A DNA stretch of 64,000 bases. It comes from Kingdonia uniflora (taxonomy: Eukaryota > Streptophyta > Magnoliopsida > Ranunculales > Circaeasteraceae). The notes beneath the pieces were generated by a model. The model was not told the origin of the DNA. It saw only the letters and a program-made list of their open reading frames with translations, and ran no database searches. Of the stretch, positions 32,373 through 44,138 are shown piece by piece. The stretch's first letter is position 1. Every line of letters starts with the position of its first letter. Both the position numbers and the translations under genes were made by a program. The stretch spans positions 5,146,001 through 5,210,000 of the forward strand of contig JACGCM010001948.1 in the NCBI GenBank assembly GCA_014058105.1. Reading direction: 5' to 3'.

Positions 32373-34949
32373 TGTTCGCCCCAAAATCCAATAATCGGTA
32401 GCTAGACCAATTACTATCATTCGGGTTGTGCAGGTCGGGGAATCCAACCGATTCGCCCCCACAAACAACTGAGCCATAGACAAGTTCAGGCTCAGTCATT
32501 GACAATAACAATATCATCAGAGTAAAAAGGAAATAAAGTGGAAGTAAAAGGTATATATACATCAACTGAAAGCGTAAATACAACGTCTCGAATACTTTAG
32601 AGCGTCAAGAGCTGAGATCATACAAGAGGGTACTAAAAATGGAATAGGGATAGTGATTACAATACCGGAACCAGCAGCTAAAACTCTTAGCCATGCCATG
32701 CAACTACTCTGCCTCTAAAAGGGGGGAACAAAGCGAGAGTGAGCAAGACCACGGCTCACTAATGCCCAACAAGGCTAAACAACATACTAATATTACAGGT
32801 ACAGAGATAGGGGAAAGATGAATGAGATATAAGTTGTTCTAAAGTACAACAATAATTATAAGTACAGAATTAGAGTACAAAAGGAATAGGAATATGAGTA
32901 TGCGGAAAGGAGATATGAGGAAAATGTTGTGATAATGTAATGATGTGATATGGTGTGGTTCTAGAAATGTCCTGAATGAATGTTTATGATGTTATGAAAC
33001 CAAGAGCAAGACCCTATAAATCAATATATATTGGACTGATCAGCCGCTAATGCATAATAACCTTAACGAGATCTCAGTTGGATACAATGGGTACGATTAG
33101 TTACTAGCTTGACCACACTGAAGGATTTATCACTTGATCAGAGTGTTCCGGGATTTGCAACCCACTGAGCCAACGTCCAAACTTTATTTCACTTATTCTA
33201 AGGGATTTCAACCTCACAGAGGATAAGACGGGGACCAAAGGAAACTGTCCCACACCATCCCACATTCCTGAAGGGTAATAGGTATGATAGTGTCCAGCCT
33301 GAACTTCACCTTATATTTTAACCCGATATAAGAATCTTAGGTCCTATCGAGGGTCAGCCGATGTAGAGATTTATTATGTTTCTGACCCCGTTAAGTTAAA
33401 CGAATACAAGACTGACTGAAGAAAAAGGATCCCAAGGATCAAAGTACAACGGTTGCCAAATCCGACCAACACACATAAGATAATCTCTGCCAGAGGGAGG
33501 GCACACAATCCCAACCCAATAACCAAAACCTGGCCAACACACACGTAGGATAACCACTTGCCTTAGAGGATAGCAAACAACCCTACCACATATGCAAACA
33601 GTGACTAACCCGTCACAACATCCAAAGTACATTAGTCTCTACAGACTGAACACAATATTTAATGGCAATCCTGATAATACCACACTAATGCAAACCCTCC
33701 TAAAAGACTAAGAGAAACACATCCTATATGCCTAACAATAGGAAACAACAATATTAAAATTGACAAATGCAATAGATGGAACAATATTGTTTAAAACAAA
33801 TCACAAACACCTTAATGCCAGTATGCACAACTCTAACTAACACAGGTAAGCTGGTATAGTAATTTAGCAGCAAAGGGATACTGGCCTAAAAATGATAAAC
33901 CACAAATCTACCAACCGATAGGCCAACCCAACCTCGACCTCTACAACTAACAACAAATCACACCAGCGCCAACAGTCAACACCTGCCAGAGATACAATCA
34001 ACCCAATACCACAAACCCTAAATCACAGGGTTCCACCAATGCCATAAATGAATTAATCACAAGGAAGGGAGAAAGAGGAATTACTCACCGAAGAATTCGC
34101 GAGGTCAATCCCAACAATCGATCGCGAAATGAGGGGCGAGGAGAACGGAAGATTCTAATTGGGAGAGAGAATTAAATAAATTGGGTATATAAAACCCTAA
34201 GATCATAACACATAACTCGAGGATGGATCCACGACCAAGAATCGCGTAGAAAGACCCAATCTGGTCGTTCAAACACGCCTCTATTTGAACAAAAAACAAG
34301 TTGTTCGAACAGAAAACAAAAGTTATTCGAACAGAAACTATCTTGCTCGAATAAAGCTAGACAGATCTAAAAACACTATTCACCCGAAAATCTATTCGAA
34401 CAGAAAATGTTCTCTTCGAATAAAATATGGCATATACAATTATATTCGAACAGGAAAATGTCAATTCGAATAAATTGAAGCAGGCAGGTATCTATTCGAA
34501 CAGAAAAGATGTTGTTTAAATAGAAATGATCAGATGAAAATATATTCGAACAGAACAGGGTTTGTTCGAACAAAAAGTAGTCTGTTCGAATAGAAAAAGC
34601 AAAAACTGGAAAAAAATATTCCTCAACGGAAAATTTCACGAAAAACTCAGAAAACCACGGATCCCTCCCGGATCACACCACACCACACCAAAAACACAAC
34701 AATAACAACAATCACAATGCCTCCACCAATCCAATCATGGGCACCCAAACACAACTCACTTTCTCTGCCAACAACCATCGAAACCACCAAAACACAAAAA
34801 GGGTGAAAAACACAAAATCTGTTATGAGGAAGGAAATGCAGATGCAGAAAGTGATGATGCATGATGAATAATGATATGAATATTGATGCGTGATGCATAA
34901 TGATAAATAAAATAAAATAAAATAAAATAAAAATCCGGGACACTATATT
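32373..34949 (-). repeat. Left (3') LTR of E
   Basis: 2577 bp, TGTTCGCCCC...CACTATA. On the minus strand TTTTTTAGGAGGGCAGAA (plus 34950-34967) is the polypurine tract. It contains a cluster of about ten TTCGAA hexamers at 34264-34600 and an (AATAA)n stretch at 34905-34935. It differs from the right LTR by many substitutions and small indels, so the insertion is old. Confidence 0.92.
34264..34600. repeat. TTCGAAC(A)GAAAA cluster in E left LTR
   Basis: About ten TTCGAA palindromes by eye, mostly as ATTCGAACAGAAAA or TTCGAATAAA, spaced roughly 15-50 bp. The corresponding segment of the right LTR (41641-41966) has about eight. Confidence 0.85.
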
Positions 34950-35007
34950 CTGCCCTCCTAAAAAAGAAATTCCGCCTCAGAATTCCATAACCCAAAATCC
35001 ACATACC

Positions 35008-35415
35008 TCAACCCAAGAACAAATACGGATAACGGCCTCTCACATCCGCCTCTAACTCCCAAGAAGCTTCACTAGGATCATGGTGAGTCCACAAAACCTT
35101 CACAAAGGGAATCACCTTGCTATGAAGAATCTTCTCCTCTCGGTCCAAAACACACACCGGATTCTTCACATACGAAGCATCTTCCTGAACCTCTAGGTGC
35201 TCCCAATCAATCACACGAGTAGGATCCCCTTCATACTTACTGAGCATCGATACATGAAATACATTGTGAACTTGACTCAACTGCGGTGGCAATGCCAAAT
35301 GGTAAGCCAACTCCCCAACTCTGGCAAGAATCTCAAAAGGCCCAATGAATCTCGGAGCTAACTTTCCTTTCTTACTGAATCGCATCACGCCCTTCATCGG
35401 GGAAACCTTTAGCAA
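35008..35415 (-). pseudogene. Integrase C-terminus with chromodomain-like tail (E)
   Basis: 136 codons including stop, open. KLAPRFIGPFEILARVGELAYHL is the GPY/F module. VHNVFHVSMLSKYEGDPTRVI is the usual spacer. HSKVIPFVKVLWTHHDPSEASWELE...RYPYLF is the chromodomain-like end seen in Tekay-type chromoviruses (VxWxxHxxEEATWE...YPxLF). In the family this part helps target chromatin. It is best preserved among E domains and ends 59 bp before the LTR edge at 34949. Confidence 0.85.
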
Positions 35416-35438
35416 AACATGATCACCGATCTCAAACT

Positions 35439-36560
35439 CTAGTGGTCTCCTGCGTGAATCCGCATAACTCTTCTGTCAACTCTGAGCTCTGCGTAACCGA
35501 TCTCTAATAATAGTAACTGCCTCAGTAGTCTCACGAACCAAGCCTGGCCCCAGTAAACTCTGTTCACCAACCTTGCCCAACTCAGCGGTGATCTGCTCGG
35601 TCTACCATATAAAGCCTCATACGGTGCCATCCCAATGCTCGACTGGAAGCTGTTGTTGTACGCAAACTCTGCCCAAGGTAAGTACTCGTCCCAGCTACCC
35701 TTGAAGTCCAAAACACAAGACCTAAGCATATCCACAAGAATCTGGTTCACCCTCTCCGTATGACCGTCGGTCTGGGGGTGAAAAGCTGTGCTAAAATCTA
35801 ATATGGTATCCATAGCTCGCTGGAAACTCTTCCAAAAGTTACTAGTAAATCTAGAATCTCGATCTGACACTATAGACATCGTGTAACTTTTGGAAACGCA
35901 CTATCTCTCTCACATATAATATGCTCAACTTGTCAACCGTCAAATTCTTAAGAACCGGAATAAAATGTGCCGATTTGGTCAATCGATCCACAATCACCCA
36001 AATAGAATCGTGGTTCTTCTTCGTCCGCGGTAAGCCCGAAATGAAATCCATCGTCACGTGCTCCTATTTCCACTCTGGAATAGATAAAGGTTTAAGCTGC
36101 CCTGCCGGTTTCTGATACTCGGCTTTTACCTGTTGACAAGTAAGACATTTGGAAACAAACTCGGTTATCTCTCGCTTCATGTTGTCCCACCAGTAATACC
36201 TTGTCAAGTCCTGATACATCTTCGTACTGCCTGGATAAATAGTATACCTTAAACCGTGAGCCTTGCTCAAAATCTCACATTTCAATACCTCTGAATCTGG
36301 CATACATAATCTACCCCTGTATCTAATACTGCTGTCTGAACTAACTGTCCAATCTGGTATGCTAATATCTGATGCCCAAGACTGTAACCTCGCATCCTGC
36401 TGCTGAGCTACTATAATCCATATAATCAATGAAGGCTGAACTCTCAAATTTGCAATAAAACCACCCGTACCCTGCAAACATAAACTCAGCCTAAAATCTG
36501 CCACATCGCGAAGCATCAACTGCTCACAAATCATCAAACGTGCAAGTAATCCCTTAGGCA
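35439..36560 (-). pseudogene. Integrase of E, zinc and catalytic regions
   Basis: The zinc-binding region near 36130-36290 reads KAHGLRYTIYPGSTKMYQDL...KCLTCQQVKAEYQKP; the second zinc His has become Tyr. The core has MTMDFISGLP and WVIVDRLTKSAHFIPV (first Asp at about 36000), SDRDSRFTSNFW near 35845-35875 (second Asp) and FHPQTDGHTERVNQ near 35745-35785 (Glu). WDEYLPWAEFAYNNSFQSSIGMAPYEALYGR follows. A frameshift occurs near 35870 and another near 35600. All three acidic catalytic positions are visible, but the reading frame is broken. Confidence 0.85.
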
Positions 36561-37035
36561 AGCGGCTCAAAGCGTCAGCTACCACATTTACCTTCTCTGG
36601 GTGATACTGCAAGTCGGCGTCATAATCCTTCAAGAATTCCATCCATCGGCGCTACCTCATATTCAGCTCTTTCTGCGAGAAAAGGTACCGCAAACTCCTG
36701 TAATAAGAAAAAAGAGCTCGAACCTCTCCCCGTAAAGATAATATCGCCAAATCTACAATGCGAAAATCACTGCTGCCAACTCAAGGTTATGAGTAGAATA
36801 GTTTCTCTCATGCACCTTAAGTTGTTTCAAAGCATAAGCTACCACCTTCCCTTCTTGCGTCAACACACAACCAAGTCCGCTGAGCGATGCATCGCTGTAA
36901 ACCATATACTTCTACCCACTGGAAGGGAACAATAAGAACCAGAACTGTAGTCAACCTCTTCTTTAACTCTGCAAATGCCAACACACACTTGTCGTCCCAA
37001 ACGAATCTAACGTCCTTCTGCGTCAAGCGAGTCAA
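36560..37035 (-). pseudogene. RNase H of E
   Basis: 37035-36817 opens with TRLTQKDVRFVWDDKCVLAFAELKKRL, the RT-RNase H connection. It then shifts frame within [22 protein letters not shown] text (plus 36860-36900). The end MEFLKDYDADLQYHPEKVNVVADALSR is at 36642-36560. Two or more frame changes. Confidence 0.8.
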
Positions 37036-37117
37036 AGGAACTGCAATCCGTGAAAAGCCCTCGATGAATCAGCAATAATAACCGGCTAATCCCAAAAAGC
37101 TACGAATCTCTGTAACA

Positions 37118-37740
37118 TTAGTCTGCTGTGCCCAATCTACAATGGCCCTCAACCTTCGAAGGATCAACCGCAATACCATCCATGGATACCACGTACCCTA
37201 GGAATTTCACCTCTTTCTGCCAAAAGTCACACTTCTCGAATTTCGCAAATAACGTGCTCTCCCTCAAGGTCTGCAAGGCAACTCTTAAGTGCTCCTCATG
37301 TTCGGCCTCGGTCTTTGAATAAATCATTATGTCGTTCATGAACACAATCATAAACTGGTCTAAAAAGGGACGAAATACTCGGTTCATCAAATCCATAAAA
37401 GCTGCAGGAGCATTCGTCAAACCAAATGGCATAACCCGAAACTCATAGTGCCCGTAACGAGTCTGAAATGCTATCTTAGAAATGTCCTCCTTCTTGATCC
37501 TTAGCTGATGGTAACCTAATCTGAGATAAATCTTCGAAAAGAACTGCGCTCCCCGAAGCTGGTCAAACAAGTCCTCGATCCTAGGTAAAGGATACTTGTT
37601 CATGATCGTGACTTTGTTTAACTTGCGATAATCGATACAAAGGCGCACAAACCTATCATTTTTCTTCGTAAATAATACTGGAGCTCCCCACGATGAAGTA
37701 CTCGGTCGGATAAACTTCTGCTCCATCAACTCAGAAATCT
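37118..37740 (-). pseudogene. Reverse transcriptase of E with altered active site
   Basis: 203 codons open. It contains [30 protein letters not shown], then [21 protein letters not shown] where the usual first catalytic FSKIDLRSGY has lost its Asp (IYLRLGY). [20 protein letters not shown] follows. The box that should be F/YxDD reads [11 protein letters not shown], so the first Asp of the pair is Asn. Two catalytic aspartates are replaced, so this enzyme is predicted inactive although the frame is long. Confidence 0.9.
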
Positions 37741-37864
37741 ATTCCTATAACTCTTTCAGCTCAACGGGTGTCAAACGATAGAGAGCCTTAGAAATCGAAG
37801 CTGTACCAGGTAAAATATTTATACTAAAATCAATCTCTCTCGTCGACGGCAACCCGAGAATCTT

Positions 37865-38330
37865 CTAGAATACATCAAAAAAGTTACACACCACCGGAAT
37901 AGCACTAACATCAACACCAGAGAATTCCAACTCTAAGAATGCCAACAAACCGTTTCCTGACTGCGCAGGTTCCGAACTAGTAAACACAAATCGTTTCTCC
38001 CCAGGAATACTAAAAGTAGCTATCTTTTTAAAATAGTCCAATGTAACTCGATGAGTCGACAACCAATCCATAACCAAGATAATGTCAAACTCTTGCATCG
38101 GTAGTACCAACAAGTCTGTTGAAAGAACGCGACCACATACAACTATCGGGCAATCTCTACAAATATGAGAAATGGAAATCGAAGAGTCGAGAGGAGTACC
38201 CACAGAAATATCATCATGCAATAAGGAAGACTCAAAAACCTATAGTGCAGAGGAATGCATATGCTATGAATGAATACGATGCACCAGAATCAAAAAGTAC
38301 ACGAGTGGGCGAATAAGAAATATGAATCAT
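37865..38330 (-). pseudogene. Protease of E
   Basis: Minus-strand reading gives VLFDSGASYSFIA (plus about 38256-38294) as active site (DSGAS). Then SISHICRDCPIVVCGRVLSTDLLVLPMQEFDIILVMDWLSTHRVTLDY follows in the open piece 38221-37865, the usual DVILGMDWL segment. A stop separates the two pieces near 38222-38240. Confidence 0.82.
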
Positions 38331-38559
38331 ACCTACTAATACAGGTCGAGCGGCGTGAGCACCTCACCTCCCAACTGCGTACATCCTGCCCTGCCCTTGG
38401 CCCTGACCCTGCTGCTGAGTCGGATGATGCTGTCTCTGTCTACTCTGAGGACCTGGAACTATCTGTCTACTCTAAGGACCCTGAAACTACCTCTGCTGAA
38501 ACTGCTGGATCTACTGTGGTCTCGGCTGGTGACCAATAGGACCCTAAAACTGTCGCAAT

Positions 38560-39560
38560 GGTTGAGGACCTCTGACTGGCCTAGGACAAAACCTCTTAGT
38601 GCGTCCCTCTCCCCCGCAGTTCCAACACGTACCAAAGGCAAGTTGTCCTCCCCTAAATCTGGCTGATGCACCATCAGTAATGCCTAACTTCTGCCTCTTC
38701 GAGCTGATCTCTCATATTATCCCTGAATTGCTTTGCCCTTATCAAGTCTCTGTTCTTGTATCATTTGGCTCTTTAAGTCCTTGGACTTGCGATCCTTTAC
38801 ATCAATTTGTTCTATAGCCAACGCTTTTGACAAAACCTCTCTGTACGAACTAGCCCCCAAAGCAATCAAAAAATTCTAATAATACGGACGAAGACCCTAC
38901 AAAAACTTCATTTTGTGCTGCTCCTCGTCCTGAACAATAAACGAAATATATCGAGAAAGCTCATTGAATCGTTGATCGTATCGCCCTGTTCAAGCATATA
39001 GAACTCTGAGATACAAGCGTCCCTATAACTCCGTAGGAAATACTGCTTAAAGAACCGATCTTGAAAGGATGCCCAAAGTACTGGAGTCTCCGAAATCATC
39101 CTCTTGGCCGTATCCCACCAGTGATCCGTCTCCCCCTTTAACAGATACGTCGCCAATGTCACTCGCTGATCCTCTGGACACTTCATAGTATTCAAAGTCT
39201 TCTCTATGGATTTGAACCATGTCTCTGCCTCTGACGGTATCGTAGTGCACGAAAATGTTGGATGTTTATATTTCTGAAGCTGCCCGAGGTAACTGTACTC
39301 TCTAACCGCTGGGCTCCTGGCCTGCTAAAAATGGGCTGTAAAACTCTCTATGAACTGCCTCATCTTTACTGAAATACCAGGAACAGCTGGGGTAGGTAAA
39401 ACGATAGCCTGCTCTGGAACTACTAGAGCTGGGGGAACACCCTACTCGATCGGGACAGACCCCAAACTCTCTTGACTGAGCCCTGGCTCATCAGAAAGTG
39501 CACCACTGCGTAAACCTTTGCAGCCACAGCTTACTGCACAGCCTCTGCCTCTGCTATCTC
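38560..39560 (-). pseudogene. Gag of E
   Basis: The capsid-type segment VTLATYLLKGETDHWWDTAKRM...FKQYFLRSYRDACISEFYMLEQG lies at 39195-38950. It is followed downstream by the knuckle CWNCGGEGRTKRFCPRP (plus about 38590-38636), a CX2CX4HX4C box with the His replaced by Arg. The N-terminus reaches about 39560. Stops and frame shifts are scattered. A Gln/Pro-rich region between knuckle and protease (38360-38560) is repetitive (GPGQGQG-type coding on the minus strand). Confidence 0.8.
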
Positions 39561-39709
39561 TATCCATCTATACGAGACAAGGCACCAATTAGGAAAAGGA
39601 GGAAATATAATAAAATACATAAAACTGAAAGGAATAGATCCTAACTCCAACTAAAAAGAATTACTCATCATATGATTGCTAAACCAGAGATAAGGATTAA
39701 CCTATAACT

Positions 39710-39718
39710 CTGATACCA
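39710..39718 (-). promoter_or_regulatory. Primer-binding site of E (initiator Met tRNA)
   Basis: Minus-strand TGGTATCAG, continuing AGTTATAGG, directly after the 5' LTR. It is complementary to the 3' end of plant initiator tRNA-Met (ending CTGATACCA). Confidence 0.85.
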
Positions 39719-39720
39719 AG

Positions 39721-42308
39721 TTTTTCACACCCAAAAATCTAATAATCGGTAGCTAGACCAATTACTATCATTCGGGTTGTGCAGGTCAGGGAATCCAACC
39801 GATTCGCCCCCACAAACAGCCGAGCCATAGACAAGTTCAGGCTCAGTCATTGACAATAACAATATCATCATAGTAAAAAGGAAATAAAGCAGAAGAAAAA
39901 TATATATATACATCAACTCAAAGCGTAAATACAACGTCTCGAATACTATATAGCGTCAAGAGCTGAGATCATACAAGAGGATACAAAAACTAGAACAGGG
40001 ACAACGACTATAACACCGAAACCAACAACTAAAACTCTCAGCCAAACCCTGCAACTACTCATTCTCTGAAAGGGGGGAACAAAGCGGGAGTGAGCAAAAC
40101 CACGGCTCACTAATGCCCAACAAGGTTAAACAATATACTAATATAATAGGTACAGAGATAAAGGAGAGATGAATGAGATAAAAGTTATTCTAAAGTACAG
40201 CAATAATTATAAGTACAGAATTAGAGTGCAAAAGAAATAGGAATAGAAGTATGCGGAAAGGAGATATGAGGAAAATGCTGTGATGATGAAATGATGTGAT
40301 ATGGTGTGGTTCTAGAAATGTCTTGAATGAATGTTTATGATGTAATGAAAGCAAGAGTTAAACCCTATTAATCAATATATATTGGACTGATCAGCCGCTA
40401 ATGCATAATTACCTTAGCAAGATCTCAGTTTGATACAATGGGTACAATTGGGTTACCAGCTCGACCACGCTGAAGGATTTATCACTTGACCAGAGTGTTC
40501 TGGGCTTTGCAACCCACAGAGCCAACGTCCGAACTTTATTTCACTTATTCCAAGGGATTTCAACCTCACAGAGGATAAGACGGGGACCAAAGGAAACTAT
40601 CTCACACCATCCAACACTCCCGAAGGGTAATAGGTATGATAATGTCCAGCCCGAACTTCATATACTATTTTAACCCGATATAGGAATCCTTGGTCCTATC
40701 GAGGGTCAGCCGATGTAGAGCTTTGTTATATATCCGACCTCGTTCAGTTAAAAGAATACAAGACTCACTGAAGAAAATGGATCCTAAGGATCAAAGCACA
40801 ACGGCCGCCAAACCCAACCAACACACATAGGATTACCCCTGCCAGAGGGAGGGCACACAATCCCAACCCAGCAGCCACAACCTGGCCAGTACACACGTAG
40901 GATAACCACCTACCTCAGAGGATAGCAAACAACCCTACCACAGATGCAAATAGTGACTAACCCGTCACAACATCAGTCTCTACAGACTGAACATAATATT
41001 CAAAGGTAACCCTGATAATACCACACTAATGCAAACCCTCCTAAAAGACTAGGAGAAGCACATCCTATATGCCTAACAGTAGGAAACAACAATACTGAAA
41101 TCGACAAATGCAACAGACATTACAATATAGTTTAAAACCAATCACAAGCACCTTAATGCCAGTATGCACAACTCTAACTAATACAGGTTAACTAGTATAG
41201 TAATTTAGCAACGAAGGGACACTCGCCTAAAAACGATAAACTGCAAATCCACCAACCGATAGGTCAACCCAACCTCAACCTCCACAACTAACAACAAATC
41301 ACATCAACGCCAACAATCAACACTTGCCAGAGATACAATCAACCCAACACCACAAATCCTAAATCATAAGGTTCCACCAAGGCCACAAATGAATCAATCA
41401 CAAGGAAGGGAGAGAGAGGAATTACTCACCGAAGAAGTCACGAGGTCAATCCCAATAATCGATCACGAAATATAGTGGGAGGTGGACGGAAGATTCTAAT
41501 TGGGAGAAAGAGTGAGTGAGTGAGTGAGTGAAGAATGAGAGAGAGAATGAAATAAATTAGGTATATAAAACCCTGAGATCATAACACGTAACTCAAGGAT
41601 GGATCCACGGCCAAGAATCGCGAAGAAAGACCCAATCTGGTCGTTCAAACACGCCTCTGTTCGAACAGAAAACAAATTGTTCGAACAGAAAACAAAAGTT
41701 ATTCGAACAGAAACTATCTTGATCGAATCAAATGAGACATTGCAGAAAACACTATTCACCCGAAAATCATTCGAACAAAAAATGTTCTATTCAAATAAAA
41801 CAAGGCAGATACAATTTTATTTGAACAGGAAAATGTATGTTCGATTAAAATGAAGCAGACAGGTATCTAATCGAACAGAAAAGATGTTGTTCGAATAGAA
41901 ATGATTTGATAGAAATATATTCGAACAGAACAGGGTTTGTTCGAACAGAAAGTGGTCTGTTCGAATAGAATGAGCAGAAACTGGACAAAAGATTCCTCTA
42001 TGGAAAACTTTACGAAAAACTCGGAAAACCACAGATCCCTCCCGGATCACACCACACCACAAATACAACAACAACAACAACAACAATCACAATGCCTCCA
42101 CCAACCTAATCACAGGCAACTAAACACAACTCACCTCCTCCGCCAACAACCACCGAAACACAAAAAAGGAGAAAAACACAAAACCTGATAAGCGGAAGGA
42201 AATACAGATTCAGAAAGTGATTATGCATGATGAATACTGATATGAATATAGATGCGTGATGCATAATGATAAATAAAATAGAATAAAATAAAAATCCGGG
42301 ATACTACA
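39721..42308 (-). repeat. Right (5') LTR of E
   Basis: 2588 bp, ending GGGATACTACA at 42308. It aligns end to end with 32373-34949. It carries a (GAGT)n run at 41509-41530 and a TTCGAA cluster at 41641-41966. Its left edge (TTTTTCACACCC) is less exact than that of the other copy (TGTTCGCCCC). Confidence 0.9.
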
Positions 42309-42369
42309 TTTCGACTACGCTCTGTCGGCTTATTCTTGTCAAATCTGGGGAATATGTTACTACAAGAGG

Positions 42370-44138
42370 AATTAGCAAACGATTGGGCATATAATCGATA
42401 AGGTTTCTCTGTTTCCATGTGAAGATCATTCATTCCATGGAATTCAGGAACATACCTACAATAGGGAGCATGATGACCATTTCAACCACAAGCCTGGCAA
42501 TAAAATACATGAAAGATAAAAGGCTTCTTAGTCTGCCTATGAGGTATATTAATTATACTAGGTTTAGGCAATTATGGAACCGAAGTAGCTTTAACAAATT
42601 TAGTGACTTGAGGTGAGGTGGACTTAACATTTTGCTCATCAAATCCTAACCCTCTTTTGTCAGTGCCATTTTTGCTCATACTAAGTATTTTATCAATATT
42701 TTTTATTCTATGATAGAAAGCTTCAAGTTTTTGCTGTGTAGAGGCCGGATCAAGTTTAAGTTTCTCAATTTCAGTTTAGGCCAATTTCACATTCTCCACA
42801 ACAATTTGTTTTTCCTTTTCACAAGTCTCAAGTTTGACACTAAGAGATTATTTCTCATTCTTAAGTTTCTCCAGCTGAGAAACAAGTTAAGAATACAACT
42901 CTTCAAAATTAGGTTCTTTATAATTGTCACTTTCATAATAACTGTGATTTTCTGCGTCAGTTTCTAGTGCAAAAGCATCAGAGTGATCACTATTTGAGTT
43001 AATAATAACAATATGAGCTCTCAAATTATTTCTACCGTCTTGAAAGGGATTATCATGTTCATTATAGTCATCATCACTGTCATCCCACGTAATAGCAATG
43101 TTCATAGCCTTGTGGTTGATATTAGAACTTTTAGTGAGACCACTATGAGCATAGTGACCATACTTGTGACATCTATAACATTCAACTTTACTTTGGTCTT
43201 ATTTTGAATTAGTCTGTTTGCCATTAGACTTAACGCGGTCATGAGGAAGTGGCTTATAATTTACATTTTACCCTTGCTTCTCAAATTACCATTTTTTTAA
43301 TAGTTTTCTAAACTGCTGTCTTATAACCGCAATCTATGAATCAATGTCCAATTCCTCATTATCGTCAGAGAGACATAAGTTGTCAACTTATCTAGTTCCC
43401 AAAGAAGACGAAGAGTTGGTGGAAGACTTAAAAGCCACTCTCTTATTTTTCTTAAGGCTTTCCATTTCCATCTTGATTTCAAATGTTCATAATTTTTTAG
43501 CAAATGTGTTAAGGTTTTATAGTTTTAAGGCTTTGAGATTCCTCTATGGCATCACGTTTGGATCTAAAACTCTTAGGAAGTGATCTTAAAATTTTACAAA
43601 CTATTTAAACATCGGTGTATCCAGTTCCTAAAGGGGAACTGTTGTTGACAATGTCACTCAGTATGGCATAAAACTCACTGAACATTTACAGTTTACTTTC
43701 TTTAACCGTATCATCACCTTCGTGAGTGCGCATCAAGATTTCCCAAGCTTCTTTTGAAGTGGTATATGTGGAGATGTGCCTATATTTACTTTGGCTCAAA
43801 GCAATAAAGATAGTATTAAGACCTTTAGAATTATACCCAGTTATTTCTTTTTTTCCTCAGTCCATTGATTTATAAGTTTAGGAATTTCTACAGATGTTGC
43901 TGGCTCACCCCGCATTGCAGTCGGGGTCCCCCATCCATCTTCAATGGCAATCCATACATCTCCCATGAATTGCAAGAAGGCAATCATTCAAAACTTCCAG
44001 TAGGGAAAGTTTGTGCCATCAAAGAGTGGTGGATGATTTATAGGACCTCCAATTTTTTCAGAATCCATTAAATTTAAGCAAACATTTAACCGGATCACCG
44101 TTCAAGATATGAAGCCTACAAGTGATTCTGCTATAATA
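42370..44138 (-). pseudogene. Sirevirus-like Gag of D
   Basis: Minus-strand reading, from right to left. First comes the zinc-knuckle text ECYRCHKYGHYAHSG (plus about 43148-43192), a CX2CX4HX4C box with the last Cys replaced. It is followed by AMNIAITWDDSDDDYNEHDN and LETDAENHSYYESDN (42887-43105), then ELVSQLEKLKNEK...KLETCEKEKQIVVENVKL, a probable coiled coil (42780-42905). ILSMSKNGTDKRGLGFD comes next, and a second knuckle CQACG-NGHHAPYC (plus about 42460-42503, with a stop inside). The ATWDDSDSE / coiled coil / K-x-GLGF order is typical of Sirevirus gag (established knowledge). Several stops. Confidence 0.72.

Larger units (their letters stand above)
32373..42308 (-). mobile_element. Chromovirus-type Ty3/gypsy element E with 2.6-kb LTRs
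   Basis: LTRs 32373-34949 (2577 bp) and 39721-42308 (2588 bp). Target copies CTTCG (32368-32372) and TTTCG (42309-42313) differ at one base. On the minus strand: 5' LTR (right), PBS CTTGGTATCAG complementary to initiator tRNA-Met, gag, protease, RT, RNase H, integrase with GPY/F and a chromodomain-like C-terminus, polypurine tract and 3' LTR. Long LTRs, Met PBS and the C-terminal EASWE-type motif suggest the Tekay/Del clade (inference). All genes carry stops or frameshifts. Confidence 0.9.
22372..42364 (-). mobile_element. Tat-type Ty3/gypsy element C, AGAGG duplication
   Basis: TGTAGTA...TACTACA LTRs at 22372-22899 and 31895-32372 plus 42314-42364. Perfect target copies AGAGG lie at 22367-22371 and 42365-42369. 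On the minus strand the order is 5' LTR, PBS, gag, protease, RT, RNase H, a second (archaeal-type) RNase H, integrase, 61-bp repeats, antisense ORFs and 3' LTR. A dual RNase H and antisense ORFs are features of the Tat lineage (Retand/Ogre/Grande group; established knowledge). Element E lies in the 5' LTR and a solo LTR lies in the RNase H. Without insertions C is about 8.8 kb. Confidence 0.88.

Noticed and set aside
34376..34639. 87-codon minus frame rich in Phe, Arg and Asp repeats
   Set aside because: Product of the repeated TTCGAACAGAAAA motif in the LTR of E; its repeats mirror the DNA repeat, not protein structure.
38355..38666. Ser/Leu/Thr-rich plus-strand frame of 103 codons
   Set aside because: Complement of the Gln/Pro-rich spacer in gag of E; the minus strand holds the recognisable neighbours.
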